Origin: Trichinella spiralis
Taxonomy: Eukaryota > Nematoda > Enoplea > Trichinellida > Trichinellidae
DNA: 64,000 bases
Direction of reading: 5' to 3'
Assembly: GCA_000181795.3 (NCBI GenBank)
Contig: CM012953.1
Location: 9,972,282 to 10,036,281 of the forward strand
The notes beneath the pieces are model-generated. The model saw only the letters and a list, made by a program, of their open reading frames with translations. It made no database searches and had not been told where the DNA came from. How positions within the stretch are numbered: the first letter of the stretch is position 1; each line of letters begins with the position of its first letter. Shown in pieces: positions 25,601 through 38,113 of this stretch. Position numbers and translations under genes: made by a program.

Positions 25601-27084
25601 CATTGTTGGAAGTGGACCGGCAGGTCTGGCAGCGGCAGCGCAGTTGAACAAAGTTGGTCACACTGTCATTGTTTACGAACGCAGCAGCAATGTTGGTGGT
25701 CTTCTTGAATTCGGGATTCCGACGATGAAGCTCAGCAAGCAGGTTGTTATCCCACATATATATTATATATTTATTTATTTATTAAATATGCATAATTGTA
25801 TTCTGTTTTCAATCGACTCCTTTAGATTATTGATCGTCGAATTCGACTTATGGAAGCTGAAGGAATAAAATTTGTAAAAAATATCGAAGTTGGTAAAGAT
25901 GTTCCTGCAAAATTGCTACTGATGGAAAATGATGTAGTGCTTGTCGCCGTCGGTGCGACCAAACCAAGAGATTTGACCATTCCAGGTAGGGAAGGATGCT
26001 TCTATTTTCTAATAATGAAGAAGAAAAAATATTTTTTTTTCTTCAGAATTGTTTATTTGGCAAATAATTCATGACGAATTTAGGTCGAAATTTAAAAGGA
26101 ATTCATTTTGCGATGGAATTTTTATCCACTTGGCAGTCTCATCAGCGTGGCTTTGAAGTCGATTACAAGCCACTGCATGCCCAGAACAGAAATGTAATCA
26201 TCATTGGTGGCGGCGATACAGCTACCGATTGTTTGGGCACTTGCTTAAGACAAGTAATTTTTGATGAGTTTCGTTGATGCATTATTGGATGACTTCTTCG
26301 CTGATTATTAATACAAATTGTTTTGATTATGAAAAATGATATTATTCTTCTTTTTTTTATTCGTGTTTTCAAGGGAGCGAAATCAGTTGTTATGTTTGAA
26401 ATAATGCCTCGACCGCCAAATAGCAGAGCATCGAATAATCCTTGGCCTGAATGGCCTTTGATATTTCGCGTTGAATATGGTCACGAAGAATACAAAGTGA
26501 AATACGACTCGGATCCGAGAATATACTGTATTTCGACAAAAGTATGTGGGTGTGGGTGTTCATTTTTCGAATTGTGAACAAAATCGAAATGCGTTAAAAA
26601 TTATTGCAGGACTTTGTTGGCGACGAAAGTGGGCATGTTAGCGGAGTCAGAACTGTACAAGTGAAATGGAATCGAACCGAAGATGGGCGAGCATTTTTGG
26701 AAGAAATTGAAAATAGTGAGAAAATATTCCACGCCGATATGGTTCTGTTGGCGATGGGCTTTTTGGGACCCGAATCGACTGTTATTGATCAGTTGAAGCT
26801 CGAACAAGATGCGAGGAGCAATATCCAAACAGCGGATGGAAAATATTCGACATCGTTGTCGAAAGTGTTCGCAGCAGGAGGTAATGTGGAAACAAATTTC
26901 TCAGATATGGAAATATATTTCATATCTTTATTTATTTGTTTGTACAGACTGCCGTAGGGGTCAGTCGTTGGTTGTATGGGCTATACACGAAGGACGTCAA
27001 GCAGCACGTGAGATTGATGTTTTCTTGATGGGAAAAACTTCTCTGGCTGGACCTGGTGGAATGGTTGCCGCGCCATTGAAATGA
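16874..27084 (+). CDS. Glutamate synthase (GOGAT), single-chain GltB-GltD fusion
   Basis: Makes two glutamates from glutamine and 2-oxoglutarate with NAD(P)H. 36 exons: 16874-16984, 18000-18130, 18208-18460, 18513-18608, 18669-18805, 18899-19106, 19175-19286, 19348-19502, 19560-19718, 19795-19952, 20018-20303, 20445-20605, 20672-20764, 20822-21035, 21136-21553, 21618-21778, 21854-21970, 22063-22164, 22226-22324, 22391-22571, 22660-23078, 23138-23262, 23359-23494, 23647-23832, 23899-24014, 24091-24268, 24339-24473, 24607-24651, 24758-24936, 25083-25383, 25467-25742, 25826-25985, 26084-26253, 26374-26541, 26610-26880, 26948-27084; 2117 residues, all phases close. The glutaminase nucleophile is Cys22 (SCGVGF) after a short propeptide. 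The 3Fe-4S cysteines are near 1144-1155 ([12 protein letters not shown]). The beta part has cluster cysteines near 1666-1680 and 1719-1728, an FAD motif GSGPAG near 1772 and a NAD(P)H motif GGGDTATDC near 1911. A Ser-rich linker (about 1565-1620) joins the halves. NADH or NADPH use is not resolved. Confidence 0.97.
22572..22614. repeat. (TA)n(TG)n microsatellite covering a splice donor
   Basis: The intron after exon 22391-22571 of glutamate synthase begins directly with GTATATATATATATAT and continues as (TG)n, so the 5' splice site is the first unit of the repeat. Confidence 0.85.
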
Positions 27085-27637
27085 AAATCATACTTTCCAT
27101 CTATTTATCTATCACATACATGTGTATATGATGATTTTCAGTCCGTCCGAAAGTTGATTTTATAAATTTCTGATCAAAAATCTCACATTAGCATTCATTA
27201 TTGTTTATTCTTTTCCATTTTAAGCTGTTACTAGCCGCCAGATGTGTGCCATATGTGTGAAAGAGTTGCTTTAGTTGAGTTGTAAGTTTCAATTTTTTAA
27301 AATTATTCACAACAACTTCGCCGAATATTCGTAATAATTTTTTCCCCTTTTTTCTGATTCCAAGATTACCATTCCATTCAAAGTCCGTTCCCATTTGTTT
27401 CTGATTACACGTCGTTTGGCAAATAAAATAGATTCCACAGTGTATAATTTTTTTTTCGAACAAATTCCAGAAATTCATTTCATCTTGAGACTCATATGAC
27501 CTGCAAATGGACAATATCAACACCTAATAATAATATTTTAAACACGTATAATATGATTTAATAGTAACAGTTTCATTTGCAACATTAATTTTATTATGTC
27601 ACCAGTAAAGAATATTTAAATTTTGAAATACAGTTGT
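27085..27637. other. Spacer between convergent genes
   Basis: 3' ends of glutamate synthase (+) and RNase H2A (-) face each other. The RNase H2A poly(A) signal (AATAAA, minus) is at 27590-27595. A minus-strand open frame of about 100 codons (27188-27500) follows a TTTGCAG acceptor-like site, but no upstream exon or start could be joined to it; function unknown. Confidence 0.45.
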
Positions 27638-28976
27638 TTAAATTTCTTCTACTGAGCTGATGCATCGTTCTTCAAAAAATGCGTGCCTTTGCATAAGAAC
27701 ATTGTCTGCTTTATTCGATTGAAAATAACTCGTCAATCTCTTGCCAAGCTTTGATGGTTTCACTTCATCACTTTTTTCATTATCTTCCCTGAAAATTTTC
27801 AAAAAAAGAATAAACAGTGTAAACACGAACCATGATGATCACCATAACAGAAAATAAATCACCACACAACTGGTACACATTTCGTATCCAATAGCTGTTT
27901 GGCAGTTGACCAACTGAATCGAACTACCGAATGAAAGCCGAAAATTTTATCCACTGAATTGTTCAAAAATGCGACTGTATTTGGATCTTAAACATTTTGA
28001 AGTGATTTTTGATTTTCAAATCTACCTCTCAATACCGGATGGATATCCGGATCCGAACTGTTGACCAGATGATGATGATGATGATTCAGACCATTGTGAA
28101 AGGTGATTGTCGCGAGTAACTTTCGCGCAAATGCTCGCAGCACTGACTATTGTATGCAATGAATCTGCTTTTTTTGAAACTAAAATGTCAATTTTTGGAA
28201 ATCGACTTCTCAACTTGGCTTCATATTTTTCTGTCGGCCCTACAGTATCCAATATAACCTAAATGTATTATTTTTTAAATTAAACTGTTGCTGTTGCATT
28301 GCATCTATCGTATTGTCTAAACGGTGATTATTATATCAAAAGACAAACAATACTTACTTTATCCACAACAACTCCAGCATCGCAGACAATTTGAATAAGT
28401 TCCATTGCAGTATCGTGAGAAATTTCGTTCAAATTATATTTCGATCTAAACTATACAAATTATAACCTTAAAATACCGTTTTCTTCACGTTAAGTAATAT
28501 TTTAAAAAAATTAAGAAAAAAGCATTATTTTGTTACATTTCACATTAAATTCAATTAATTCATAATAATCATGTAAAAATACATTGAAAACGATAACAAG
28601 CAAAAGTCACCTTCCAAGCATTGATTTTGAAATATAAACAGGCGAAAGTAATTTCATAGTATAAGCAAATAGATGGGAATTCTTTTCTGATTGCATATTT
28701 TTGAAAATAGTCGAACGTTCATCTTCAGTCAAAGTTTTCGAATCCTTCGCCTTCAAAGTGGACAACTGTTCAAGATTATCAGTAACACATACGCCACACG
28801 CATAAACCATTGGACCTTATCAAAAACAAAATAAAATATTTATTGTTAAAAAATTCCACTTTCAACTTACCCAACACTGGACCACGTCCGGCTTCGTCCA
28901 CTCCCAGAGTGCAATGTTTTCCGACAAAATTTGGCAAATTATCACTAATTACAATCTTGTTCTTGCTCCAATCCAT
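27638..28976 (-). CDS. RNASEH2A: Ribonuclease H2 subunit A (catalytic)
   Basis: Type 2 RNase H catalytic subunit; removes ribonucleotides and RNA primers from DNA with subunits B and C. Exons in gene order 28976-28871, 28815-28611, 28445-28358, 28258-28036, 27986-27863 and 27788-27638 give 298 residues (human 299). The [10 protein letters not shown] signature is at 27-36 (catalytic D27, E28), DSKTL follows, the third acid is D137 (LDTVG) and the fourth D165 (KKADSL). [12 protein letters not shown] and GSGYPSDPNT are also present, and the C-terminal TSYFQ PIP-like segment that in human RNASEH2A-type proteins precedes the end is recognisable. Exon 4 contains a run of six serines from a TCA/TCT repeat not usual for the family. 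The exon 4 donor at 28036 was chosen over a nearby alternative because only it restores the PSDPNT frame. Poly(A) signal 27590-27595. Confidence 0.95.
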
Positions 28977-30125
28977 CCTTCAACAATAAAAATTCATTTC
29001 AAATCAATGGAAATTACTTTAAATAGAGTCAATCAATATTAGAAAATGACATATTTCGAGACTTCTTTTACTTATATGAATTATATTGATAGGATAAAAA
29101 GTATAATTGTATCATTAGAAATTTAATTGACAACAAAAACATAAAATGACCAATAAAAAGCATATCCATCAATAAAATAGATCAAATTATAAATATAACA
29201 ACCAGAGAATTGACAAAAAATAAAAATAAGACAAGAAACTGTCAAAAAAGATAATCAAACTTAATAATGCATATAACTGCTAATAAAGAAAAATAAATGA
29301 TACTGATAGATGATAATAATATAAATTTACATCCAAAACACTCAAATAATTAACCTCATGACAGTTTTTAAAATAAATTTTCACAAAAAAGTTTATCACT
29401 AAATTGCCTTGATAACTTTCAAATATTCAGTTTACTGTAAGCGCAATCAAGTATAATTATATAATATTGAATTATTGCATAAATAACCGACATTATTTAA
29501 AATTAATTTAAATGATAATAAACCAATTAATAGCTCTATAAAGAATCTTTAATTTGTAATTAGTATTCACTTTAATTTTAGTTCATTTACGTACAGTTTG
29601 CAGTAATGGACATTTTAAACTGCACTGGTTTTATAAATGAAATAATCACAAATGAATTTTATTTATTAATATTAAATGGTTTAAAGGTTCAATATAATGT
29701 TTTAAACGACTGTAATATAAGTAAAAGAAGTTTTCGTAGCATTTTATGATGAATTATTTTGTTTTTGAAGATATATACATTTTGATTTCAAAATTCAATT
29801 TTGAAACGTTAAAAAATTTGTTAAGTGCAAAAATAAAACACCAATGTACGTTTATTTATTCATTTATTTGAATAAATGTATTATGGAATTTTTACATATT
29901 AAACGTCAGAGTTGTATTTCTTTTATAATGAATATTTTTTCTTCATTTTACCAGTGTATATAATTGCATTGTTTCAATTGAACAAAATGAATTCAATTTT
30001 TCAAAGATACTTTCAATAAAAATTTGTTTGAAAACAGTTTCAAAAACAATATGATAATGTTGTTTTTGACTATAACAAAGTCAAAATTAGGGGAGAATTT
30101 TGAGAAATAATTTTCATCGACAACT
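28977..30125. other. AT-rich intergenic spacer
   Basis: Upstream of RNase H2A and downstream of the membrane-protein gene. Very AT-rich; no ORF, RNA gene or repeat recognised. Confidence 0.6.
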
Positions 30126-33100
30126 TTAATACTTGTTTGGATTCTGAGCAGCATCGTCAGCTTCCACTTCCAATTTTCTGAAATATTTGCACAATAATTC
30201 TAGACTGTTAAATATGAATAGAAAATAAAATTTCCCATATATGCAAATGAAATGTAAAACAAATTAAGCCAAACAATATAAAGTTATTAATGTTAAATAT
30301 TATGATGACAATACAAAGTGTAAATTTATTGATAATAAAGTAAATTGGATTAGTGTAAATAACATAAGAATTATTTTAATTCGTAAGTGAATGTTCTTAA
30401 TAAAAAGGCAAATGTCAGTTTGGCAAATGAAATTCAGTGCAAACTTATTAAACTTACTTATCATTATCCGAATTTTCAGCAGAGTGTGGTATTATTTGTT
30501 GGTCGACATCATTACTGCCGCTTGATGTTTTCAATTTTGGAAATTTCGATTTTTTTGCCATTGCTACTGCTGAATGAGTGTTATCCGGCAATTTTCTCAA
30601 CACCATACAGGCGCATGTATTATAATAGGCAAATAAAATGAACCATCCAAGGAAAAGAATGCTGAAGATTGACGACAAGGAAATGATCAATATCCAGCTT
30701 TTGACATTTGCATCTTTTGAGATTTCTGAATATGCTAAAATATTTAACTCATCTTCAAATTTATTATTCGAATAACTTTAATATTTTTTTTAAAAGAAGT
30801 ATTCATATATTTATTTGTATGATTAAAGAAAAGAAATTTTAACAAAATATTAAAATCAGAGGATTTTGCTTAGATAGTTTTGATGCTCAGATGCGTGCGA
30901 ATTGTATATTCGATATGCGTATGGAAAAAAGGAAAAGATTATTTATTTCCTAATTAATTCCGATGATCATTTTTATGATTTTACATTTATCGATGATTGT
31001 TGTTGTAGTAGATATTATTTGATCACATACTTTCAATAGTTAAAATGGAGAAACCAATTAAGGCATGAAGTTCAGTTTTTGTCATCAAAGTGACATCTTG
31101 AACTAGTGATTTTGCTGAAAGCGTCGAACAACGATAAAAGACAACAACGTCAATTTTCAGTTCCTCTTCTTTATTCATTGTCCAGTTCATGACCTAACAT
31201 TAAAAGCGGATCAAAATGACATAAAGAAAAAAATGAAATCAATGCTTGATAAAATTGTATATTTTTAATTTCTTTTTAAAATTTATAATTACAATGCATA
31301 CATTATTCGTAATTATATTCATCAGATTCTTATATCATGATTCTACTCTTCAACAGTACCTGTCTAATAGCTGTTTTTACTGAAAAAATTGTAAAAATGC
31401 ATTGCTCATGATTTTCATTTTCAATGCAAAATATGAAAATAAAATAAATAACACCTGAAAATTTTGAACTTTAAAAAATTTTTTCCAATTTATGATAATA
31501 ATGATGTTCACTTCATCATAATAGGATTAAAGCATATACAAAAGAAAAACAAACATTTTAAAGCTAAGTAAATTATTTTTCCACTAAATTAATAAATAAA
31601 TAATGTTAATTTAATTTTTTTTCATTAAATTTATTCTAAACTTTAACATCTTCCAATTGTTTTGTAGAATGAAATGAGCTGTTCTTATAAAATTTAAAGT
31701 TTTCGCTGCAAAAGGAAAAGCTGCTCTATTGTGCATTTGCATTACAAAGTTGACAGTTTTATTACAAATTCTGAGATGATACATGTCCACAGCAAATTAA
31801 ATTATGATAGCTAAATATGCAAATTTCCATGAGTAACTCTTTTATCAACCACATGATATTTTTTGTTCTGAAATTATTTCTACTACAAGTTAGTTAGTGA
31901 CAAATTTGTTGGTTTATTTCGGTTGTTTGTTTACAAGTGGGATTGAATTGATTGGTTCGGTTTGGGGTTGAATTTACAAGCAGCACAAAGCTAAAATTCA
32001 ATTACACGTTGTTGCATTATTCAATTGAGCTGACAATTAAGTAATTGCGAACACCATTTGATAATGATAAGAAAATAAAATTATTCAAATTTATAATTAA
32101 AATAAGCAAAAGTGTGTTGATGAATGGATTTGAAGAGGAATTTATGTATCTGCACATGAAATGCTCAGAATCCAAAAAAAAAGAATCAAGAATAAAGCAT
32201 AAGCTCTGTTGGCTAATGTTGTTGTTTGTTTGTTTGTTTGTTTTTTGCTACAGTGATATAGTATAATCGAATTGTAAAAATTACTTGTAAAAGACTGCAA
32301 ATTTACTATGGTAGAGTGTCAATGAAAAGAGGTTCTGTGATGCGCAAGTATTAAAAACAAAAGACGAGAAAAATTTTGTCAAAGAGTTGGAAAATTTTCA
32401 AAAAAAATTAGAATAAGAAAAAGTGAAAAGTGGAGAAAATGAATAATTTTCTGGACCCTGCATGCTCGACATTTAACCAGATGGAATCGATATTTTTCTC
32501 CGAAGCTTAAAATGTCGAAATGATTATTTCTGGTGGATCGTGTCGACGATGGAATTAGTGTCGCTCCTCTTCAGCAAGCTTTCAGTTCGTCTAGTTGACG
32601 AATAAATAATTGATTTGGCAACCGACACAAGCAACCAGATAGATATTCGAAAAAGCAATATCAAACACAACAAATTCAAGTACAGTTGGGCACTAACTTG
32701 CCAAGGGGGCAAACGGCTAAATTGTTCAGGAAAGGAAGATATTTTTTAAAAAAATCTCCAATTTATTACTTTTTTTCATTATTCCTTCTTGACAATTTAA
32801 TGTGGAAAAAAATGGAAAATTTTTCATCTACTCTATTTAACCATTATCAATTATGGTACGTGATAATTTTACTGAATATATTTGAATATTAACAATTCTG
32901 TTCGAATTAAGAGAAAAATTTAAATTTAAATTTAAAAAAAACAAAAAATCATGTTCTGAAAGTGTGAAAACATGAAAATATCTATTGAATAAAGGATAAC
33001 ACTGGGAGAAAGTTGCTACGTCATTCGTGATGCTCGCCAGTGAAGCTTGTGCGAAACTAACGCTTAAGTAGACTTTTGCATCAGCTGTTCAACCTGGCCA

Positions 33101-36100
33101 CAACTTTTGCCCACTAGGTTTGTTTCCAATTTCTCTCATTCTTGCTAGATTGATCCATCAAATAGATCTTTGCATATTTTTGTTGTTTGTTGTGTTTACG
33201 ATATTTATTTATTTATTTATTTATTTATATTTGTGGAAAAGGGAATTTTCCCCCTTTTATTATTATAATTATTATTAGTATTACAGCCAGGTATTATGAA
33301 TTGTTATTTACCTTAATGTTGATTAATTTCAAATCTGTATAGTTGATAGAAATGGCAGATTGATCGGAAGCAATTCGGTACCAGTAGTCGAATCTTCGGT
33401 TGATAAGCTGGACAAACAATAGTTGGATTTTTGCCACTAATTGATTGTACAAAGCTTCTTCGTCGACCACTAACCATTTTGGAACTTGAAGCACTGAAAT
33501 TCAATTCATCAACTGAGGTAATAAACAATAAAAATAATATTTAAAATTAACAACAAGGGCGTGGCTTATTTTCTGCTTTTTTTATCTTTCATGTTTCAAA
33601 AAATGAAAGCAAAGATAAAATAATGCATGCTTTGTTTTATTTATGCTTTTCAATTTTCCTCAATAAGCATGTTTAAAGTAAATTAATTGTCCAACAACCT
33701 GACATTGACTAAACATTCTCTTCTTGTTCTATAAATCATTCGAATGCTTCCAAGCAAATCCTGACATTTTTAAAAAATATTCTCCAGGATTGAAATCTTT
33801 TTATCATTTAAAAAGAATTTTATTAAAAAAAATTGGATTTGCATTTGAAAATTTCAACGCGTTCATCATTGTCAAACTTTTATTTCATCTTCACATAATT
33901 TTCATTAAAATTTTTTCCCGTAAATTGTAAAGTTGATATCCGTCAAGTTTTGTTTGAATATTTTCATATTTACCTGGCTTTAAATGCATATATATATATA
34001 AATATATATATAAGCAGAGAAGAAAAATAACAACAACAACAACAACAACAAAGCTTCAATTGAAAAGGTCGGCTAAAGTTGTTTTGCTCCGCCGGACAGC
34101 AGCTTCAGTGTAGCAAAGCAACTGATTTATTCAGCTCATTCAGTTGACATCAACTTGAGCAGTGTTAAAAATTTTTTGATTAATGCGTTTAAAAAAATAT
34201 TTTTTTTAAACATAATTTTATTATCATTCCATTGTAAAATGAGTTGCTCATTTTTCAATGCTCTTATTAATTTTTTTTATAAATTTGACAACAATGCAAG
34301 AAATTTATGAACAACTGTATTGAAAATTATTTGCATAAAATACTTTGTCGAACTGTTTTATTACTAGAAAAATTATGTATTGTGATATTTTTCAGTATTG
34401 AAATAGACATGCAATTGAATTTAGTTATTCATGAAAATATTCCATATTGGCAAAAGTTGCTTGCTTTATTTTCCGTGTATTTATAATAATCAAATGTTAA
34501 AGCAGTTTGTGTATTTTTTTTATTTTAATTTTTCTTATTATTCTGTTGGACAATTCATAAAATTTACATACGCGATATGCTAAAATAGATGTCCCGTTTA
34601 TTGAAATTACGAATTTTATCAAGTTATTTGTAATTTCTTGATGATAAAACGACAATCAAATATGAAACGCGACATTGGTTTAAAATAATTTATTCTGTTC
34701 ATTCAATATGAATTTCATTAATTTGAAAAATTCAAAATTATTTATTTTAAAATTTTACATATGTGTTTGTGTCAAAACATTTACTAGTGGTGAAATATTT
34801 TTGAAAAAATGCTTTCTGCTCAAATGGAAATTATTATTATTTTAATTTCATCTCCTATTGTTGAAATATATTATTAAGAAATTCCATCATTCCAATTATG
34901 CATCAAATTATTAGTATTATTATTTGAAATGAATAATTTGAATATAGGAAATGTAAATTTATTCATAATATTTTCATTTTTGTCGTGTTGGTCAACTTAT
35001 AAAAGTACATTTCTGCTGGTGTGAAAAATTTAATAAGAAGAAAGTGAAAATTGTTGTTCCAAGTGAAAATGTGGAAATATGAAAATGATTTCCTACTTTT
35101 TCCGAGCTTAGAATTAGTTTAAATTTTGAAATATTATTTATTCATTATACAACGCATGAGAGAATTTTGAAAAAAATTATTTTTTTGTAATATTATAAAA
35201 GGGGATAATTATTGATGAAGCCGTTGTTTGGTTTCAAACGTCGTTTCACTTTTCATTTTCACAAATTCAAAGAATAGAATAAGAAGAAAAAAAAAGAAAG
35301 ATCAGAACTGAAAGGCGCTACTGAGTGCATGCATTCAGAAATTGAGATTGAAGTTTCGGGGTGAAATTATTGATTTTTGCTATTTTCATGCTTTTTCATG
35401 TTGACAGATTATATTCAATTTCTGCATTAGTAACTTTTTGTAAGGTCACTGCGAGAGGCATAAGAAAAATAAATGTTTTTTTGATTTCCACTTTAACCAT
35501 CGATATTATTTTATTACTGGACAAAAATTTCAAAAATCGATTTAATCAATAAGTATCAGTGAATGATGATGTGCTTTCACAATTGTTCAATATGTATAAT
35601 ATACACGTGTACATTTATAAGAGCAGTAGCTTATTCATATATTTGAATGAATTGAAGGGTATGAGATATAAGTTGTTATATTTTTTGCAAATTTTTATTA
35701 ACAAATAATCTTAAAATTATGAACAGAGTTGAATTATTAATATTTGTTGTTTTATTGAATACAACAACAATTCGTAAGTGATAAGAAAGAAAAGTAAAAT
35801 TTTGAGAAATCAATAAGCTAAATTTTTTCTTCCCTCTTACTTTCTTTTCAATTTTTTTAATTTCATATTTATTGATCTTTTTCTTGATGACAATGAGCTA
35901 ATTGTACAGTTGAAGTATAATGTTATAGTTGGATAAATGAAATCTTGTGGATTTCTTTTTTTCATTATAAATAAATAAATAAATGATCGAAGATTTAATT
36001 GAATTAATTGAACGTTTCAATAAAAAGCAAGGTAAATTGCATGGATATATTGCGATTATTGATGACGTTGTCCGTATGTTGTGTTGTTGTTGTTGTTCAG

Positions 36101-38113
36101 CAATCATTTTCAAGCAGGTTGCTAATTGTCGGTAGTGTAATTTCATGGTGTAACAAGTTGTTAGCAGACGTTAGTATGATAATGAAATTGAGCGATTTCG
36201 CAGCATTCACAAGCAACTGGTCTGAAAATTTACGTTCTCTATTGAAAAACAATAAACGTCTCAGAGAAAATTATTAACCGCTCTCTTATTAAATGGATGA
36301 AATGTCAAAGTTTCACATTTTACCAGTTGGCTTGTTGTTCAGTATTCAGTAAGCTTTTCCATAATGAAACAATGAAAAGCATTTTTCTATTAACAACCAA
36401 CCGACCGTTACTTAATTATTATTATTTTTTATTTTAAAATTGATCTACATCAAGATAAAAAATATTCTGCATAATATTCAATGTTTTTATATAAAGTTTA
36501 ACAAATGTATTATTTTTCACTTAATGCAACAACAACTATTGCTACTTACTTTAAAACATATATTTCATCTTGTTTCAAATTGTTTCTATTATCATCATCA
36601 TTATTATTATATGCTTCAATAATTTTTTTATCTTCATTAAATTAAAAACTAAACAAGAAAAATTATTACATACATGGCATAAAATATATTACAATCAATC
36701 ATAAATAATGCTAGAAATAATTATCACTATATAAAATGAATAAGGTATTTTCAAGTAAAATAATTTTATTAAATAAATAGTTATTATTATTATATTGAAA
36801 AGCTTTTCTATTATCATGTTATTTGCAATTTGATATTAAAATTTAATGATAGTTATACTGTGAATAGATGTGTCAGAGTTCAAACAAAGTATAAGCAGTT
36901 AGTTGATTTTGACGTTGTACAACTAGCCTTGAGCGAAATCAATATTCAATTCTGCGCACATCTGAGGTATGAGAACATTTTTTTCTAGCCTTATTGCTGA
37001 AATTTAGAAGAATCCTATTCAAAATTCTCTTGTTCCAATAGGACTAAGTGAATAAATACAATGACATCTGTACAGTGTGAAATACCTTTGGATAGTTAGT
37101 TGGTTTTGAATTTATGCACATAATTTATGCTTATTTCGCTTGAATGTCTTGCATGTATCTCGCAATTTTCTGTTCAAATAAAATTAAATAATAGCATAAT
37201 AGTCAAACATTTTTTCACAGCATTTAACTAAGGTACAAATTAAATTTATTTTAATTCAATGAAAGGAACATGTGATTTAATATGATTTGATTTAAATTGA
37301 ATTAATACAATGGAAACCCACACTTTCTTCTATTTGTACTAATTGTATTTGAACCATTTATTTATTAATACCATATTGTACGTGTGTGTGTGCGTATATT
37401 GAATGCTACATTTGTGAATCTGAAAGTAATGCATCACAATATGTACAAACTGTATGCGTTTTTCTTGAACAGAGTATTGTTTAATTTTTTATGAATTTAT
37501 ATTTCAAATCTTGATCTATTGCATCTATATGAGACAATAAAAAGGACAAAATTCTTTCTTACATCAAAACAGCTTTCACATACATGCATATAATTGCTTT
37601 TCTTCTCATTCGCATCAAGAATGCTTTATGTTTTCGACGCATTAAGCACGCTAGTTTGCTGCAATCGATTATTATTTTCTTTTTCTTTATTTTTTATTTC
37701 ACATATTGCTAATAAGTTTACTTTGCTTAACTTCTAATAGAGGACAAATTGATTTACTTTATGACCTGATGTACGAGAATAAATCTTTCAGAAAATGTAA
37801 CTATCGAATACATAAACAGCTATCAATACTGATTTACTTTAGCTTTGAGACTTTGATATTTTACTTTGATAAACTGTTTTTCCCCTAAAACACAATGCTT
37901 ACCAATAGTTATCCAAGAGCTTTTGTCAATTTGCAAGGCGGTATCATTAATGGAACACTCGATCAGTGAAAAAAATGGTCCATGTTCGAGTTGATCAAAT
38001 TGATCATTGCACAAAGTTAAGCTTACAAAAATTGAAATTACAAGCAGAATTGTTGAAAGTTTTGCCACCGAGGGAAAAGCATCTTTCCATCTGTAACGGC
38101 AACGTTGAGCCAT
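30126..38113 (-). CDS. Single-pass membrane protein with SEA-like ectodomain, family not recognised
   Basis: Exons in gene order 38113-37903, 33493-33312, 31193-31031, 30734-30458 and 30177-30126 join in consistent phases to 294 residues ending at TAA 30126-30128. Residues 18-35 are hydrophobic (STILLVISIFVSLTL), a signal peptide or anchor. Residues 70-185 show an alternating pattern ending in a strand like LKIDVVVFYR, which resembles SEA-type domains; three N-glycosylation sequons lie at about 56, 121 and 134. A transmembrane helix spans about 199-222 (WILIISLSSIFSILFLGW), followed by CxC at 226-228, a basic stop-transfer segment and an acidic/Ser-rich tail of about 65 residues. A resemblance to the KIAA1549-type ectodomain was considered but is too weak to use. 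Intron 1 is 4.4 kb and intron 2 2.1 kb, so additional exons could be missed. The 5-exon phase agreement and protein-like character make it a real gene; its function is unknown. Confidence 0.68.
33205..33235. repeat. (TTTA)n microsatellite
   Basis: Six or more ATTT units within the second intron of the membrane-protein gene. Confidence 0.8.
34030..34052. repeat. (CAA)n microsatellite
   Basis: About seven CAA units in intron 1 of the minus-strand membrane-protein gene, just after a TA run at about 33992-34011. Confidence 0.8.

Noticed and set aside
32524-32712. Minus-strand hydrophobic frame within intron 2 of the SEA-like membrane gene
   Set aside because: No splice sites put it in phase with the flanking exons, which already join in frame without it.
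33281-33300. Possible second copy of the Tigger-like tip (inverted CCAGGTATTA)
   Set aside because: Only about a dozen matching bases, next to a splice site; probably chance.
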